Shown: positions 1 through 9,171, counted from the first letter of the stretch. The stretch: 64,000 nt of DNA from Mycolicibacterium sp. ND9-15 (GCF_035918395.1 NZ_CP142362.1:2951501-3015500); one strand, 5' to 3'. Notes: a model not told the origin generated them from the letters alone. Numbers and translations: made by a program.

Positions 1-507
1 ATCCTGCACATCACGCCCAACGGCCTGTCCAACTTCTACAACATCTACAACCCGGCCCAGGGCACCGTGGGTGGCCTGCTGACGCTGCCGAACTTCGCCA
101 ACCCGGTGCAGTTCATCTGCGGCGGCGCGTTCGAGGCGGCCCCGACCCCGGAGAACTTCAAGCGAACCGAGATCTGCCGCCAGCGCATGGGCCCGGTCTT
201 CAAGCGCATCGCGATGAACTTCCCACCCGTGCTGTTCCACCCGATCAACAGCATCACCGCGTACAAGGGACAGGTCATCTACGACACCCCGGAAACGGAG
301 GCGAAGGCCAGGACGCCGGTGCCGTACCTGCAATGGCAACCGGCGCCGGGCGTGAACCCGCCGCAGGTTTCGGCGGACATGGATCTGAGCTCGCTGCTTG
401 TGCCGCCCGCGCCGGAGGGGACCTCGCACGCCGGCGGTCCCAACGCCGACGCGCCGGCGCCCGCACCCGAGCCCGTGCCCCTGCCGGCCGACGGGGGTGG
501 CTCATGA
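1..507 (+). CDS. Mce-family protein MceD, C-terminal part (mce4-like operon)
   Basis: The window opens inside this reading frame and carries its last 168 residues; the MCE domain itself lies upstream. The visible part has the Asn/Pro-rich stretch typical of MceC/MceD C-termini (NGLSNFYNIYNPAQG), a Cys-containing segment (FICGG) and a low-complexity Pro/Ala tail. Mce proteins assemble into the periplasmic tunnel of an ABC-type lipid or sterol importer. The stop overlaps the mceE start as ATGA, which shows operon membership and fixes the order D-E-F. Assignment to mce4 rests on the downstream LprN-like mceE and the mas-mas-otsA arrangement. The gene is partial because of the window edge, not a mutation. 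Confidence 0.85.
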   Translation: MLHITPNGLSNFYNIYNPAQGTVGGLLTLPNFANPVQFICGGAFEAAPTPENFKRTEICRQRMGPVFKRIAMNFPPVLFHPINSITAYKGQVIYDTPETEAKARTPVPYLQWQPAPGVNPPQVSADMDLSSLLVPPAPEGTSHAGGPNADAPAPAPEPVPLPADGGGS

Positions 508-1664
508 TCCGCAAGGTGCTCGCGATCCCGTCGCTGGCCGTGCTGTTGGCGGGCTGCTCGTTCGGCGGGCTGAACTCGCTCAACATGCCCGGTACCGCCG
601 GACACGGCGCCGGTTCGTACAAGATCACCGTGGAATTGCCCGATGTGTCGACGCTCCCGCAGAACTCGCCGGTGATGGTCGATGACGTCACCGTGGGGAG
701 TGTTTCGGGAATCGAGGCGGTGCAACGCGACGACGGTACGTTCTACGCCGCGGTTCAGCTGTCGCTGGACGGCAACGTCAACCTGCCGGAGAACGCCACC
801 GCGAAGGTGGCCCAAACCTCTCTGCTCGGCTCGCAGCACATCGAACTGTCCTCACCCGCCGACGGCCCGGGCGTCGGAGAGCTGACGAACGGCTCGCACA
901 TCCCGCTCGACCGCACCGGTCGCTATCCGACCACCGAAGAGGTCCTGGCCTCGCTCGGTGTCGTGGTCAACAAGGGCAATCTCGGTGCGCTGCAGGACAT
1001 CACCGACGAGACCTACAACGCGATCGCGGGGCGGCAGGGCCAGTTCAAAGACCTGGTTCCCCGGCTTGCCGAGCTGACTGGTTCGCTGGACCGGCAGACG
1101 AACGACATCATCGCGGCGATGGAGGGTCTGGACCGGTTCGCCGGCATCCTCGCCCGCAGCAAAGACAGCCTCGGCCGCACACTGGACAGCCTGCCCGAGG
1201 CGCTGAAGGTGCTCAACGACAACCGCGCCAACATCGTCGACGCGTTCACCGCGCTGCGCAGCTTCGCGACGGTCGCATCGCGCATCCTGGAGCAGACCAA
1301 GGACGACTTCGCGGCCGACTTCAAGGACCTCTACCCGGTGATCAAGGCGTTCAACGACAATGCCGATTACTTCATCAAGGACCTGGAACTGTTGCCGACG
1401 TTCCCCTTCCACTACAAGTACTTGCGCAATGCGGTCCGTGGTGACTACCTGAACGTGTACACCACTTTCGACCTGACCTTGCGCCGCACCGGTGAGTCGG
1501 TCTTCACCACCTCGTGGGGCCTCGATCCCAACATGAAGCGGATGCACGAGGTGATCACCCCGCCGGACTTCATGACGGGCTCGCTGGCGAATCTGTCCGG
1601 GCAGGCCGCCGACCCGTTCAAGATCCCGCCGGGCACGGCGACCCAGCACGGGGAGGGCCCCTAG
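504..1664 (+). CDS. mce4E: Mce-family lipoprotein MceE (LprN/Mce4E-like)
   Basis: This encodes 386 residues. The ATG overlaps the mceD stop. The N-terminus is a lipoprotein signal with lipobox LLAGC (Cys18), so the mature protein should be lipid-anchored at the outer face of the membrane. An MCE domain follows at about residues 35-115 (LPQNSPVMVDDVTVG, then LLGSQHIEL), then a long helical region. The sequence closely resembles M. tuberculosis LprN (Mce4E), including FGGLNSL after the Cys, GVVVNKGN and the C-terminal LANLSGQAADPFKIPPGTA. Mce4 imports cholesterol in M. tuberculosis; substrate here is inferred. The mceF ATG follows its TAG directly. Confidence 0.93.
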   Translation: MIRKVLAIPSLAVLLAGCSFGGLNSLNMPGTAGHGAGSYKITVELPDVSTLPQNSPVMVDDVTVGSVSGIEAVQRDDGTFYAAVQLSLDGNVNLPENATAKVAQTSLLGSQHIELSSPADGPGVGELTNGSHIPLDRTGRYPTTEEVLASLGVVVNKGNLGALQDITDETYNAIAGRQGQFKDLVPRLAELTGSLDRQTNDIIAAMEGLDRFAGILARSKDSLGRTLDSLPEALKVLNDNRANIVDAFTALRSFATVASRILEQTKDDFAADFKDLYPVIKAFNDNADYFIKDLELLPTFPFHYKYLRNAVRGDYLNVYTTFDLTLRRTGESVFTTSWGLDPNMKRMHEVITPPDFMTGSLANLSGQAADPFKIPPGTATQHGEGP

Positions 1665-3392
1665 ATGCTGTCCCGCCTCACCCGTTTCCAGCTGTCGATC
1701 TTCGCGATCGTCACCGTGCTGACCGTCGGCGCGATCTCGATCTTCTACCTGCAGTTGCCCGCCGCCGTCGGTATCGGCACCTACCGCGTGACCGCGAATT
1801 TCGTTGCGGGCGGCGGGCTGTACGAGAACGCCAACGTGACGTACCGGGGGGTGACGATCGGCCGCGTCGAGTCGGTCGGGCTCACCGACGACAGTGTCAT
1901 CGCCAAGATGCGCCTCAACAGCGGCACGCCGGTACCTGCGAACGTCACCGCGACGGTCAAGAGCGTGTCCGCGGTCGGCGAGCAGTACATCGACCTGGTG
2001 CCGCCCGAAGACGCGTCGAGCGCCAAGCTGCGCGACGGGTCCAACATCGGGGTGGATCGCACCGCGATCGGCCAGGACATCGCGGGCCTGCTGCAGGAGG
2101 CCCAGAATCTCGTCACCAGCGTCGACAACAGCCGGCTCGAGGACCTGCTGCGGGAAACCTTCAAGGCGTTCAACGGATCCGGACCCGAACTGGCGCGGAT
2201 GATCCAGTCGGCGCGGTTGCTCGTCGACGAGGCCAACGCCAACTACGGGCAGGTGAACCAACTCATCGACCAGGCGGGTCCGTTCCTGGACGCGCAGATC
2301 CGCAGCGGCGACGACATCCGCTCGCTGGCCGACGGGTTGGCCCGCTTCACCACCGAGGTGGCCAACGCCGACCCGCAGTTGCGCTCGACGCTGCAGACCG
2401 TTCCCGGCGCGACGGCCGAGGCCAACGAGTTGTTCAGCGGCATCCGGCCGTCGTTCCCGGTGCTGGCGGCCAACCTCGCGAACTTCGGGCGGATCGGCGT
2501 CATCTACCGCAAGTCGCTCGAGCACTCGCTCGTGGTGTTCCCCGCGTTGATGGCGGCCCTGCTGACCGTCGGCGGCGGCCTGCCCGCCGACGAGGGCGGC
2601 AAGCTGGACTTCAAGATCGACCTGCAGGACCCGCCGCCGTGCCTGACCGGGTTCGTCCCGCCCAGCGAGATGCGCTCGCCCGCCGACGAGTCGCTGCGTG
2701 AGCTGCCAAAGGACCTGTACTGCAAGACGCCGCAGAACGACCCTGCCGTGGTGCGGGGTGCGCGCAACTATCCGTGTCAGGAGTTCCCGGGCAAGCGCGC
2801 TCCGACCGTGCAGCTGTGCCGGGACCCCCGCGGGTACGTCCCGATCGGCAACAACCCGTGGCGGGGTCCGCCGGTGCCACTCGGCACGCCGATGGACGTG
2901 ATGGAGGACGATACCCCTGAAGACGGCCGGAACATCCTGCCGCCGAACAAGTTCCCGTACATCCCGCCGCAGGTGGACCCGGATCCCGGCCCGCCGGTGG
3001 TGCAGTTGCCGCCCGGTATCCCGCCGGGCCCCGGCCCCGCTCCGCACGCACCGTTCCCGTTGCCGGTGCCCCCGAACCAGGTCCAGCAGACCCTGCCCCC
3101 GGCGTGGCCCTTCTTCAGCCCTCCGGATCACGTGGTGCCGCCCTACGGCCGGACGCCACCCCCGCCGCCGGCGGGCCCCGCGCCGCCACCACCCGCTGGC
3201 GGTGCGCCGCTGCCCGCGGAGGCTCCGCCGATGGCGTCCGGGCCAGGGGCCGGCCCGCGCATCGCCACCTACGACCAGAACGGCAAGTTCGTCGACCCCG
3301 AGGGCGGAACTGGCGTCATCGCGGCCGGTACTGACAAACTGGCGCCTGCAGAGAACTGGGTTGATCTGATGCTGGCTCCAAGGCAGGCGTAA
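1665..3392 (+). CDS. mce4F: Mce-family protein MceF (Mce4F-like)
   Basis: This encodes 575 residues and starts immediately after the mceE stop. An N-terminal membrane segment lies at about residues 8-28 (FQLSIFAIVTVLTVGAISIF), followed by an MCE domain at about 38-115 (FVAGGGLYENANVTYRG, SAVGEQYIDLVPP). A coiled helical region comes next, then a long Pro-rich C-terminal tail at roughly 425-530 with runs of PPPPP. Such tails are common in mycobacterial MceF proteins and probably sit in the periplasm. The stop overlaps the next ATG by one base, so the operon continues into the mas genes. Confidence 0.92.
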   Translation: MLSRLTRFQLSIFAIVTVLTVGAISIFYLQLPAAVGIGTYRVTANFVAGGGLYENANVTYRGVTIGRVESVGLTDDSVIAKMRLNSGTPVPANVTATVKSVSAVGEQYIDLVPPEDASSAKLRDGSNIGVDRTAIGQDIAGLLQEAQNLVTSVDNSRLEDLLRETFKAFNGSGPELARMIQSARLLVDEANANYGQVNQLIDQAGPFLDAQIRSGDDIRSLADGLARFTTEVANADPQLRSTLQTVPGATAEANELFSGIRPSFPVLAANLANFGRIGVIYRKSLEHSLVVFPALMAALLTVGGGLPADEGGKLDFKIDLQDPPPCLTGFVPPSEMRSPADESLRELPKDLYCKTPQNDPAVVRGARNYPCQEFPGKRAPTVQLCRDPRGYVPIGNNPWRGPPVPLGTPMDVMEDDTPEDGRNILPPNKFPYIPPQVDPDPGPPVVQLPPGIPPGPGPAPHAPFPLPVPPNQVQQTLPPAWPFFSPPDHVVPPYGRTPPPPPAGPAPPPPAGGAPLPAEAPPMASGPGAGPRIATYDQNGKFVDPEGGTGVIAAGTDKLAPAENWVDLMLAPRQA

Positions 3393-4075
3393 TGACGGAA
3401 GACGTGGCTTCGACGGACACCATGCCGAGGGGGCGTCGACGCGCGTCGCGTGCGGCCGGTCCGGCGGCCGGTGGCGCGACGGCGACGGCTGTCCGGGTCG
3501 AAACGCCCAGACCGGTCACGGTCCGGCTGGCCAGGCCGGCGGCGCCGCCGCGCAGGCAGCCGAACCGGAAGCTGGTCGCGGCCTTGTTCTTGGCCGCCGC
3601 CGTCGTCGCGACAGCGGTGATGGCGGGGCTGACCGCGCTGATGGTCACCCAACAGCGGGACGCGCAGGCGGCCCAGTCGCGCGAGCAGCGTTTCGTCGAC
3701 ACGGCATCGCAGCTGGTGGTGAACATGTTCAGCTACGACCAGGACACCATCGACGCCAGCGTCGACCGGTTCGTCAACAACACCAGCGGACCGCTGCGCG
3801 CGATGATGACTGAAGGCAACAACACCGAGAACCTCAAGCTGCTGTTCCGCGACACCAACGCCAGCGCGGAAGCCGTGATCAACGGCGCGGCGCTGGAAAA
3901 GGTCGACGAGGTCGCGAACAACGCGGCGGTGCTGGTGTCGGCACGGGTCACGGTGACGGACCTGGACGGCAACAACCAACCGTCGCAACCGTATCGGTTG
4001 CGGGTCATCGTGCACGAGGACGACAACGGTCACATGACGGCGTACGACCTCAAGTACCCCGATGGCGGGAACTGA
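3392..4075 (+). CDS. Mce-associated membrane protein (Mas4A-like)
   Basis: This encodes 227 residues. A basic, Ala/Pro/Arg-rich cytoplasmic N-terminus of about 58 residues is followed by one membrane segment (about residues 61-84) and a periplasmic domain of the SnoaL/NTF2-like kind found in Mce-associated proteins, beginning near FVDTASQLVVNMFSYD. Position directly after mceF, with a TAATG overlap, matches the Rv3493c position of the M. tuberculosis mce4 operon. Family proteins are thought to stabilise the Mce transporter. The specific function is not proven. Confidence 0.85.
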   Translation: MTEDVASTDTMPRGRRRASRAAGPAAGGATATAVRVETPRPVTVRLARPAAPPRRQPNRKLVAALFLAAAVVATAVMAGLTALMVTQQRDAQAAQSREQRFVDTASQLVVNMFSYDQDTIDASVDRFVNNTSGPLRAMMTEGNNTENLKLLFRDTNASAEAVINGAALEKVDEVANNAAVLVSARVTVTDLDGNNQPSQPYRLRVIVHEDDNGHMTAYDLKYPDGGN

Positions 4076-4560
4076 TGTTGCGTCGTCTCGTCGCTGCATT
4101 GTCGGTGCTTTTGGCAGCAGCCTTCGTCGCGTTGGCCGGTGTCGGCGGTGGGCTGTACTGGGATCGCGTCGAGCAGCGCGGCGAACAGGCCGCGCGCGCG
4201 GAGCTCGGGCCGTTGGCCGAGCAACAGATTCCCAAGGTCTTCGGCTACGACTATCAGACCGTCGAACGCACGCTCAACGAGGTCTATCCGATGCTGACCC
4301 CGAGCTATCGCCAGGAGTTCCGCGACCGCGCCGACAGAGACATCATCCCGCAGGCGCGGGAGCGCCAGTTGGTCAGCCAAGCGCACGTGGTCGGGGTGGG
4401 TGTGCTGACCGCACATCGCGAATCAGCCTCGGTGATGGTGTATCTCAACCGCACGGTCACCGACAAGTCCAAGGAGCCGATATACGACGGCAGCCGCTTG
4501 CGTGTCGACTATCAGAAGGTCGACGACAAGTGGCTGATCCAGTACATCACTCCGATTTAG
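4075..4560 (+). CDS. Mce-associated membrane protein (Mas4B-like)
   Basis: This encodes 161 residues with one N-terminal membrane helix (about residues 5-27) and a periplasmic domain with the family pattern [20 protein letters not shown] and a C-terminal [10 protein letters not shown]. It starts in a TGATG overlap with the preceding gene and ends the mce operon. It corresponds to the Rv3492c position in M. tuberculosis. Its last 14 bp overlap the convergent otsA 3' end, so no free terminator lies between the two operons. Confidence 0.83.
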   Translation: MLRRLVAALSVLLAAAFVALAGVGGGLYWDRVEQRGEQAARAELGPLAEQQIPKVFGYDYQTVERTLNEVYPMLTPSYRQEFRDRADRDIIPQARERQLVSQAHVVGVGVLTAHRESASVMVYLNRTVTDKSKEPIYDGSRLRVDYQKVDDKWLIQYITPI

Positions 4561-6028
4561 CCGAAGCCGGTTCCTCGCCGGTGAACTCCGGCGAGGTGAG
4601 CGCCTCGAGGAAAGCCCGCGCCCAGCGGTCGACGTCGTGCGCCAGCACCTGCCGGCGCAGCGCCCGCATCCGCCGCCTGCCCTCGTCCGGCGACTGGTTC
4701 AGCGCGGCCTCGATGGCGTCCTTGACACCCTCGAGGTGATGCGGGTTGGCGAGGTAGGCCTGGCGTAATTCCGCTGCGGCGCCGGTGAACTCGCTGAGCA
4801 CCAGTGCGCCGCCCAAGTCACTGCGGCACGCGACGTACTCCTTGGCGACGAGGTTCATCCCGTCGCGCAACGGGGTCACCAGCATGACGTCTGCCGCGAC
4901 GAAGAACGCGATCAACTCCTCGCGCGGCACCGGTCGGTGCAGGTAGTGCACGATGGGATGGCCTACCTCGCCGTACTCGCCGTTGATATGGCCGACTTGG
5001 CGTTCGATGTCCTGGCGCATCTCGATGTAGCTCTCGACCCGCTCCCGACTCGGTGTCGCAAGCTGGACGAACACAGTGTCCTCGCGGTTGACCCGGCCCT
5101 CCGCGAGCAGTTCGGTGAATGCCCTGAGCCGGACGTCGATGCCCTTCGTGTAGTCCAGCCGGTCGACACCCAGCAGGATCTTGCGGGGATGGCCCAGTTC
5201 GTCGCGAATCTCCTTGGCGCGCTGTCGAATCGACCGGGAGCGCGCCTGCTGGTCGAGAGCCGTCGAGTCGATGGAGATCGGAAAGGCGCCGACCTTCACG
5301 GTGCGGAAGCCGACATCGATCTCACCGAACCGCGAGCGGACGCCGATCGTCGCACGGGAGGTGTTGGCGCCCACCAGCCGTCGCGCCAGGATGAGGAAGT
5401 TCTGCGCACCGCCAGGCAGGTGGAAGCCGACGAGGTCTGCGCCGAGCAAGCCTTCGATGATCTCGGTGCGCCATGGCATCTGCATGAACAACTCGACCGG
5501 CGGGAACGGGATGTGCAGGAAGAAGCCGATGGTCAGGTCCGGGCGCAGCGTGCGCAACATCTTGGGAACCAACTGCAGCTGGTAATCCTGGACCCAGACG
5601 GTCGCGTCCTGTGCGGCGTGCTTCGCGGTGGTTTCCGCGAACCGCCGGTTCACCTCGACGTAGGTGTCCCACCACTCGCGGTGGTAGATCGGCTTGACGA
5701 TCACGTCGTGGTAGAGCGGCCACAGCGTCGCGTTGGAGAAGCCTTCGTAGTACTCGGCGACGTCATCGGCGGACAGCTTGACCGGGCAGAGCGTCATGTC
5801 GTCCTGCTGGATCGGCTCATCGTCGGCGTCGGGTAAACCGGGCCAACCGATCCACGCGCCCCGCCGACGGCGCAGCAGCGGTTCCAGAGCCGTCACCAAC
5901 CCGCCGGGACTTCTCTTCCAGGTGGTGCTGCCGTCGGGCAGGCGCTCCATGTCGATCGGCAGCCGGTTGGCCACCACCACGAACTCGGCGTTACCGGAGC
6001 CGGCCCGCGGACCGCCCCCCGGACTCAC
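4547..6028 (-). CDS. otsA: Trehalose-6-phosphate synthase OtsA (GT20)
   Basis: This encodes 493 residues with a GTG start. The enzyme transfers glucose from an NDP-glucose to glucose 6-phosphate to make trehalose 6-phosphate for cytosolic trehalose synthesis. GT20 hallmarks are visible: [10 protein letters not shown] near the N-terminus, [38 protein letters not shown] and [16 protein letters not shown]. The length is normal for mycobacterial OtsA. It is convergent with the mce operon, as in M. tuberculosis, and its start directly abuts the stop of the small upstream gene. Confidence 0.96.
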   Translation of the reverse strand: MSPGGGPRAGSGNAEFVVVANRLPIDMERLPDGSTTWKRSPGGLVTALEPLLRRRRGAWIGWPGLPDADDEPIQQDDMTLCPVKLSADDVAEYYEGFSNATLWPLYHDVIVKPIYHREWWDTYVEVNRRFAETTAKHAAQDATVWVQDYQLQLVPKMLRTLRPDLTIGFFLHIPFPPVELFMQMPWRTEIIEGLLGADLVGFHLPGGAQNFLILARRLVGANTSRATIGVRSRFGEIDVGFRTVKVGAFPISIDSTALDQQARSRSIRQRAKEIRDELGHPRKILLGVDRLDYTKGIDVRLRAFTELLAEGRVNREDTVFVQLATPSRERVESYIEMRQDIERQVGHINGEYGEVGHPIVHYLHRPVPREELIAFFVAADVMLVTPLRDGMNLVAKEYVACRSDLGGALVLSEFTGAAAELRQAYLANPHHLEGVKDAIEAALNQSPDEGRRRMRALRRQVLAHDVDRWARAFLEALTSPEFTGEEPASAKSE

Positions 6029-6193
6029 TTACGCCTCGAGCTTCGACGGCCCAATGCCGAGCATCGACAGAAACACCCGGCATTCCTCGGCGTCTTTCGC
6101 GTACGCGGCGACCACGCGCCGCGCCTGGCGGGCAGTGCTGTCGGCGAGCGGTTCGACGTCGCCGAGCTCGGCGGGATCTGATTTGGCAGGCAT
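6029..6193 (-). CDS. Conserved 54-residue protein preceding otsA
   Basis: This encodes 54 residues, starting MPAKSDPAELGDVEPLADS and ending LSMLGIGPSKLEA. It resembles the small Rv3489-type protein that precedes otsA in M. tuberculosis. The TAA stop is immediately followed by the otsA GTG, so the two are almost certainly translationally coupled. The predicted fold is helical (ARQARRVVAAYAKDAEECRVF), with no signal peptide or membrane segment. The function is unknown. The reading-frame choice is supported by the exact abutment and by recognisable conservation; the longer overlapping reading frames here are Arg-rich shadows. Confidence 0.8.
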   Translation of the reverse strand: MPAKSDPAELGDVEPLADSTARQARRVVAAYAKDAEECRVFLSMLGIGPSKLEA

Positions 6194-6244
6194 ACGTCAA
6201 CTGTAGGCGAAAGCGCCACCGGTTCGGGCCGTCAACGCCGCTGT

Positions 6245-6601
6245 CTAGGGACTGTGACTGAAAACGGGGGCCGGAGGCGGCGCCACCGTCTGGGCCTGGG
6301 CCTCCTCGGCCAGACCGATGCAGCCACCCTGGTTGTGGCCGATGCAGGGCAGGCCCATGACCTCCGGTACGTCGGGGTTGCCGGGCTGCGTGGTGAACGT
6401 CGCCCCGGCGTTCGGCACGGTATGGGGGACGCAGACGCCGGTGAACTGGTCGGGCTCTTCGCCACCGGGGCAGCTCTGCGCCAGCGGCGTCACCGGGGCG
6501 GTCGGCGCTGCGAACACAGCGACCGCCGGCGCCGCGGCGATCGCAACCGCAAAGCCACCGGCAAGAACCAGTCGTGGTGCAGAGAACTTCAAGGTCGCCA
6601 T
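6245..6601 (-). CDS. Small secreted protein, Ibp1-like (copy A)
   Basis: This encodes 118 residues from the ATG at 6601; the 23-residue upstream in-frame extension lacks signal character. A Sec signal peptide (ATLKFSAPRLVLAGGFAVAI, then Ala-rich to about residue 33) precedes a short mature domain with four Cys (SCPGGEEPDQFTGVC, LPCIGHNQGGC). The motif NPDVPEVMGLPC is shared with the adjacent paralogue. Mycobacterial proteins of this kind are sometimes labelled intersectin-EH-binding protein Ibp1, but I know of no demonstrated biochemical role. Two disulfides in the cell wall or medium are likely. Confidence 0.72.
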   Translation of the reverse strand: MATLKFSAPRLVLAGGFAVAIAAAPAVAVFAAPTAPVTPLAQSCPGGEEPDQFTGVCVPHTVPNAGATFTTQPGNPDVPEVMGLPCIGHNQGGCIGLAEEAQAQTVAPPPAPVFSHSP

Positions 6602-6697
6602 CGTCGCGCTTTCTGTTGTGATCAACCGTGCCGTCGGCACGATTCTATGGAAGCCGGCGGCCTTCTGCACAGCTTCACAAATTCCCCGCCAGCACGG

Positions 6698-7051
6698 TTA
6701 CGGGCTGGCGCTGATGGAGGAACGCGGTTGCGCGGCGGGGCCCACCGCGGCTTCGTCCTCAGCCAAACCCATACAACCTCCGGCATTGTGCCCGATGCAG
6801 GGGATACCTTGGATTTCGGGAACGTCCGGGTTGGCCGCGGTGGTCTGGAACAACGGCGGCGAAACCGGCACCAAGAACGGCACGCACGTCATCGTGAACT
6901 GGTCGTTCTCCTCGCCCCCCTGACAGCCCTGAGCCATTGCCGCACTCGGCTCGTAAGCCGAATACAGACCGAGTACGGGTCCAGCCGCGGCCGCCGCGAT
7001 GAATGCGGCGGTGAGCACCAGTCGCCGAAGCGAGAACGAAGAATTCGACAT
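6698..7051 (-). CDS. Small secreted protein, Ibp1-like (copy B)
   Basis: This encodes 117 residues, a paralogue of the neighbouring gene on the same strand. The signal peptide runs through about residue 40 (LRRLVLTAAFIAAAAAGP). The mature part has the same layout: GCQGGEENDQFTMTC, then NPDVPEIQGIPCIGHNAGG, giving the same four-Cys pattern and the same GLAE segment before a low-complexity tail. The two genes look like an old tandem duplication, with the core conserved and the tails free to vary. The function is unknown; extracellular location is inferred from the signal peptide. Confidence 0.75.
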   Translation of the reverse strand: MSNSSFSLRRLVLTAAFIAAAAAGPVLGLYSAYEPSAAMAQGCQGGEENDQFTMTCVPFLVPVSPPLFQTTAANPDVPEIQGIPCIGHNAGGCMGLAEDEAAVGPAAQPRSSISASP

Positions 7052-7245
7052 TCCGCGATTCTAAGAGCCGGTCCGTCGGTCGTGCACTATCCGTGTGCCT
7101 TTCGACGGTCGGCGGGCCGCTATGGGCTCGAGCTGACCGACGTGTGCGGCTGCCCCAGCGGGCCCAGGCGGCTGACGGCGCGCCGGTCGGTGGGCGGGGC
7201 ACCGTAATGTGCAGTGGGTCGAACAACAAAGCGAGGTGGTCCGCG

Positions 7246-8178
7246 ATGGCGAACCCTGATCTGACGAGCGCCGACGCCGCAGGCGATGCGGCGCAACAGG
7301 TGACATACGAAACCTTGGACGACGGCCAGATCGCCCGCATCTGGCTGAACCGGCCCGAAGCGCAGAACGCTCAGTCCCGCACGCTTTTGGTGCAGTTGGA
7401 CGAGGCGTTCGGTCGCGCGGAGGCCGATGACCGTGTGCGGGTGGTGATCCTGGCCGCGCGCGGAAAGAACTTCTCGGCCGGACACGATCTCGGGTCGGAA
7501 GAAGCGATGTTGGAACGCAAACCGGGCCCCGCGCAACATCCGACGTTCCGATCACACGGCGCCACCGTGCCGGCGATCGCCGAGCGAACGTATCTACAGG
7601 AGTGGCACTTCTTCTTCGAGAACACTCGTCGGTGGCGGGACCTGCGCAAGATCACCATCGCCCAGGTGCAGGGCAACGCGATCTCGGCGGGCTTGATGCT
7701 GATCTGGGCGTGCGACCTGATCGTTGCCGCCGAGGATGCGAAGTTCAGTGACGTGGTGGGGGTGCGAATGGGCATGCCGGGTGTGGAGTATTACGCGCAC
7801 CCATGGGAATTCGGTGCGCGGAAAGCCAAAGAGCTTCTGTTGACCGGTGATTCGATCGATGCCGATGAGGCCTACCGCCTCGGCATGGTGTCGAAGATCT
7901 TCCCGCGCGACGAACTCGAGGACAAGACGCTCGAGTTCGCCCGCCGAATTGCCGAGCGTCCGACGATGGCGGCGCTGCTCGTGAAGGATTCGGTGAACGC
8001 GGCTGCGGACGCGATGGGCTTCACCGAGGCGCTGCGGCACGCGTTCCACATCCATGAACTCGGGCATGCGCATTGGGCGGCCCACAACGAGAACCGCTAC
8101 CCGGTCGGACTGCCGCCGAATGTGCCGGACTGGCGGACGCTCGGCGCACCGAAGCCCGCTCGCCGCGACGAGCCGTGA
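7246..8178 (+). CDS. Enoyl-CoA hydratase/isomerase family protein
   Basis: This encodes 310 residues from the ATG at 7246, chosen because GAGGTGG lies about 8 bp upstream; the longer frame begins in non-coding sequence. It has a crotonase fold with both oxyanion-hole segments: SAGHDL (residues 77-82) and QGNAISAGL (142-150). It is longer than the usual 260 residues because of an insertion at about 85-125, before the second oxyanion segment. Members hydrate enoyl-CoA esters in beta-oxidation. The neighbouring mce4-like operon and the KstR-type site just downstream suggest sterol side-chain or ring catabolism, which is an inference. Confidence 0.85.
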   Translation: MANPDLTSADAAGDAAQQVTYETLDDGQIARIWLNRPEAQNAQSRTLLVQLDEAFGRAEADDRVRVVILAARGKNFSAGHDLGSEEAMLERKPGPAQHPTFRSHGATVPAIAERTYLQEWHFFFENTRRWRDLRKITIAQVQGNAISAGLMLIWACDLIVAAEDAKFSDVVGVRMGMPGVEYYAHPWEFGARKAKELLLTGDSIDADEAYRLGMVSKIFPRDELEDKTLEFARRIAERPTMAALLVKDSVNAAADAMGFTEALRHAFHIHELGHAHWAAHNENRYPVGLPPNVPDWRTLGAPKPARRDEP

Positions 8179-8180
8179 CG

Positions 8181-8201
8181 TATAACTAGAACCTGTTCTA
8201 G
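8181..8201 (+). promoter_or_regulatory. KstR-type operator with overlapping -10 box
   Basis: CTAGAAC-CT-GTTCTAG at 8186-8201 is a perfect 7+2+7 inverted repeat and fits the KstR recognition pattern TnnAACnnGTTnnA at every fixed position. TATAACT at 8181-8187 reads as a -10 element overlapping the left arm, so a bound repressor would block transcription of the SDR that starts at 8223. KstR is the TetR-type repressor of mycobacterial cholesterol genes, relieved by a CoA thioester of a cholesterol metabolite. Confidence 0.8.
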
Positions 8202-8222
8202 CGGATGACGAAGGGATCTGCG

Positions 8223-9059
8223 GTGGAGTTGTCCTTGACGGATCGGACGGTACTGGTCACCGGCGGCGGCAGCGGGATCGGCAAGGGCGTTGCGGCCGCG
8301 GTGGTGGCTGCCGGCGGTGCCGCGATGCTCGTCGGCCGCAACGCCGACAAGCTCTCCAACGCCGCCGACGAGATCAAGGCGCGGGGCGGATCCGGTTCGG
8401 TGCGCTACGAGCCCGCCGACGTGACGAACGAGGACGAGGTGGCCCGCGTCGTCGCGGCGACCACGGCGTGGACCGGCCGGCTGTACGGCGTCGTGCATTG
8501 TGCCGGCGGGAGCGAGACGATCGGTCCCATCACACAGATCGACTCAGAGCTGTGGCGACGCACGGTCGACCTCAACATCAACGGCACCATGTACGTGCTC
8601 AAGCACTCGGCGCGCGAGATGGTGCGTGGTGGCGGCGGTTCGTTCGTCGGCATCTCGTCGATCGCGGCGAGCAACACCCATCGCTGGTTCGGCGCCTACG
8701 GCGTGTCCAAGGCCGGCATCGACCACATGATGCAGTTGGCCGCCGACGAACTCGGCGCCTCCTGGGTGCGGGTGAACTGCATCCGACCCGGCCTCATCCG
8801 CACCGAACTCGTCGCGCCGGTGCTCGAATCGCCTGAGTTGAGCGGAGATTACGCGGCGTGCACGCCGTTGCCCCGGCCTGGTGAGGTCGAGGACATCGCG
8901 AACGCATCGCTGTTCCTGCTCAGCGATGCGGCCAGTTTCATCACCGGCCAGGTCATCAACGTCGACGGCGGACAGCTGGTGCGCCGCGGACCGGACTATT
9001 CGTCGATGCTCGAACCTGTCTTCGGCGCGGAAGGGTTGCGGGGAGTCGTCTCGAATTAG
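8223..9059 (+). CDS. Short-chain dehydrogenase/reductase, KstR-regulated candidate
   Basis: This encodes 278 residues from the GTG at 8223, preferred over the ATG at 8205 because AAGGGA sits at ribosome-binding distance before the GTG and the ATG lies only a few bases from the operator. Classical SDR features: GGGSGIG cofactor loop near residue 15, catalytic Ser (GISSIAA), YxxxK as Y159-GVS-K163, and a C-terminal FITGQVINVDGGQL. The fold predicts an NAD(P)-dependent alcohol/ketone conversion. The KstR-type site upstream suggests a step in steroid degradation. The precise substrate is not readable. Confidence 0.87.
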   Translation: MELSLTDRTVLVTGGGSGIGKGVAAAVVAAGGAAMLVGRNADKLSNAADEIKARGGSGSVRYEPADVTNEDEVARVVAATTAWTGRLYGVVHCAGGSETIGPITQIDSELWRRTVDLNINGTMYVLKHSAREMVRGGGGSFVGISSIAASNTHRWFGAYGVSKAGIDHMMQLAADELGASWVRVNCIRPGLIRTELVAPVLESPELSGDYAACTPLPRPGEVEDIANASLFLLSDAASFITGQVINVDGGQLVRRGPDYSSMLEPVFGAEGLRGVVSN

Positions 9060-9171
9060 CTGTGACGATCCCGGAAACGGCGATGACGTGACTCGTCGAC
9101 GCACGTGCACGGGGCTGACCAACCAGCGCGAATAGGAAACGATCAGCGCGCGGGATAGATACGCTCATGCA

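Noticed and set aside
852..3131. 759-residue antisense frame over mceE and mceF
   Set aside because: Arg/Val-rich shadow produced by high GC third positions of the true genes, with no family motif.
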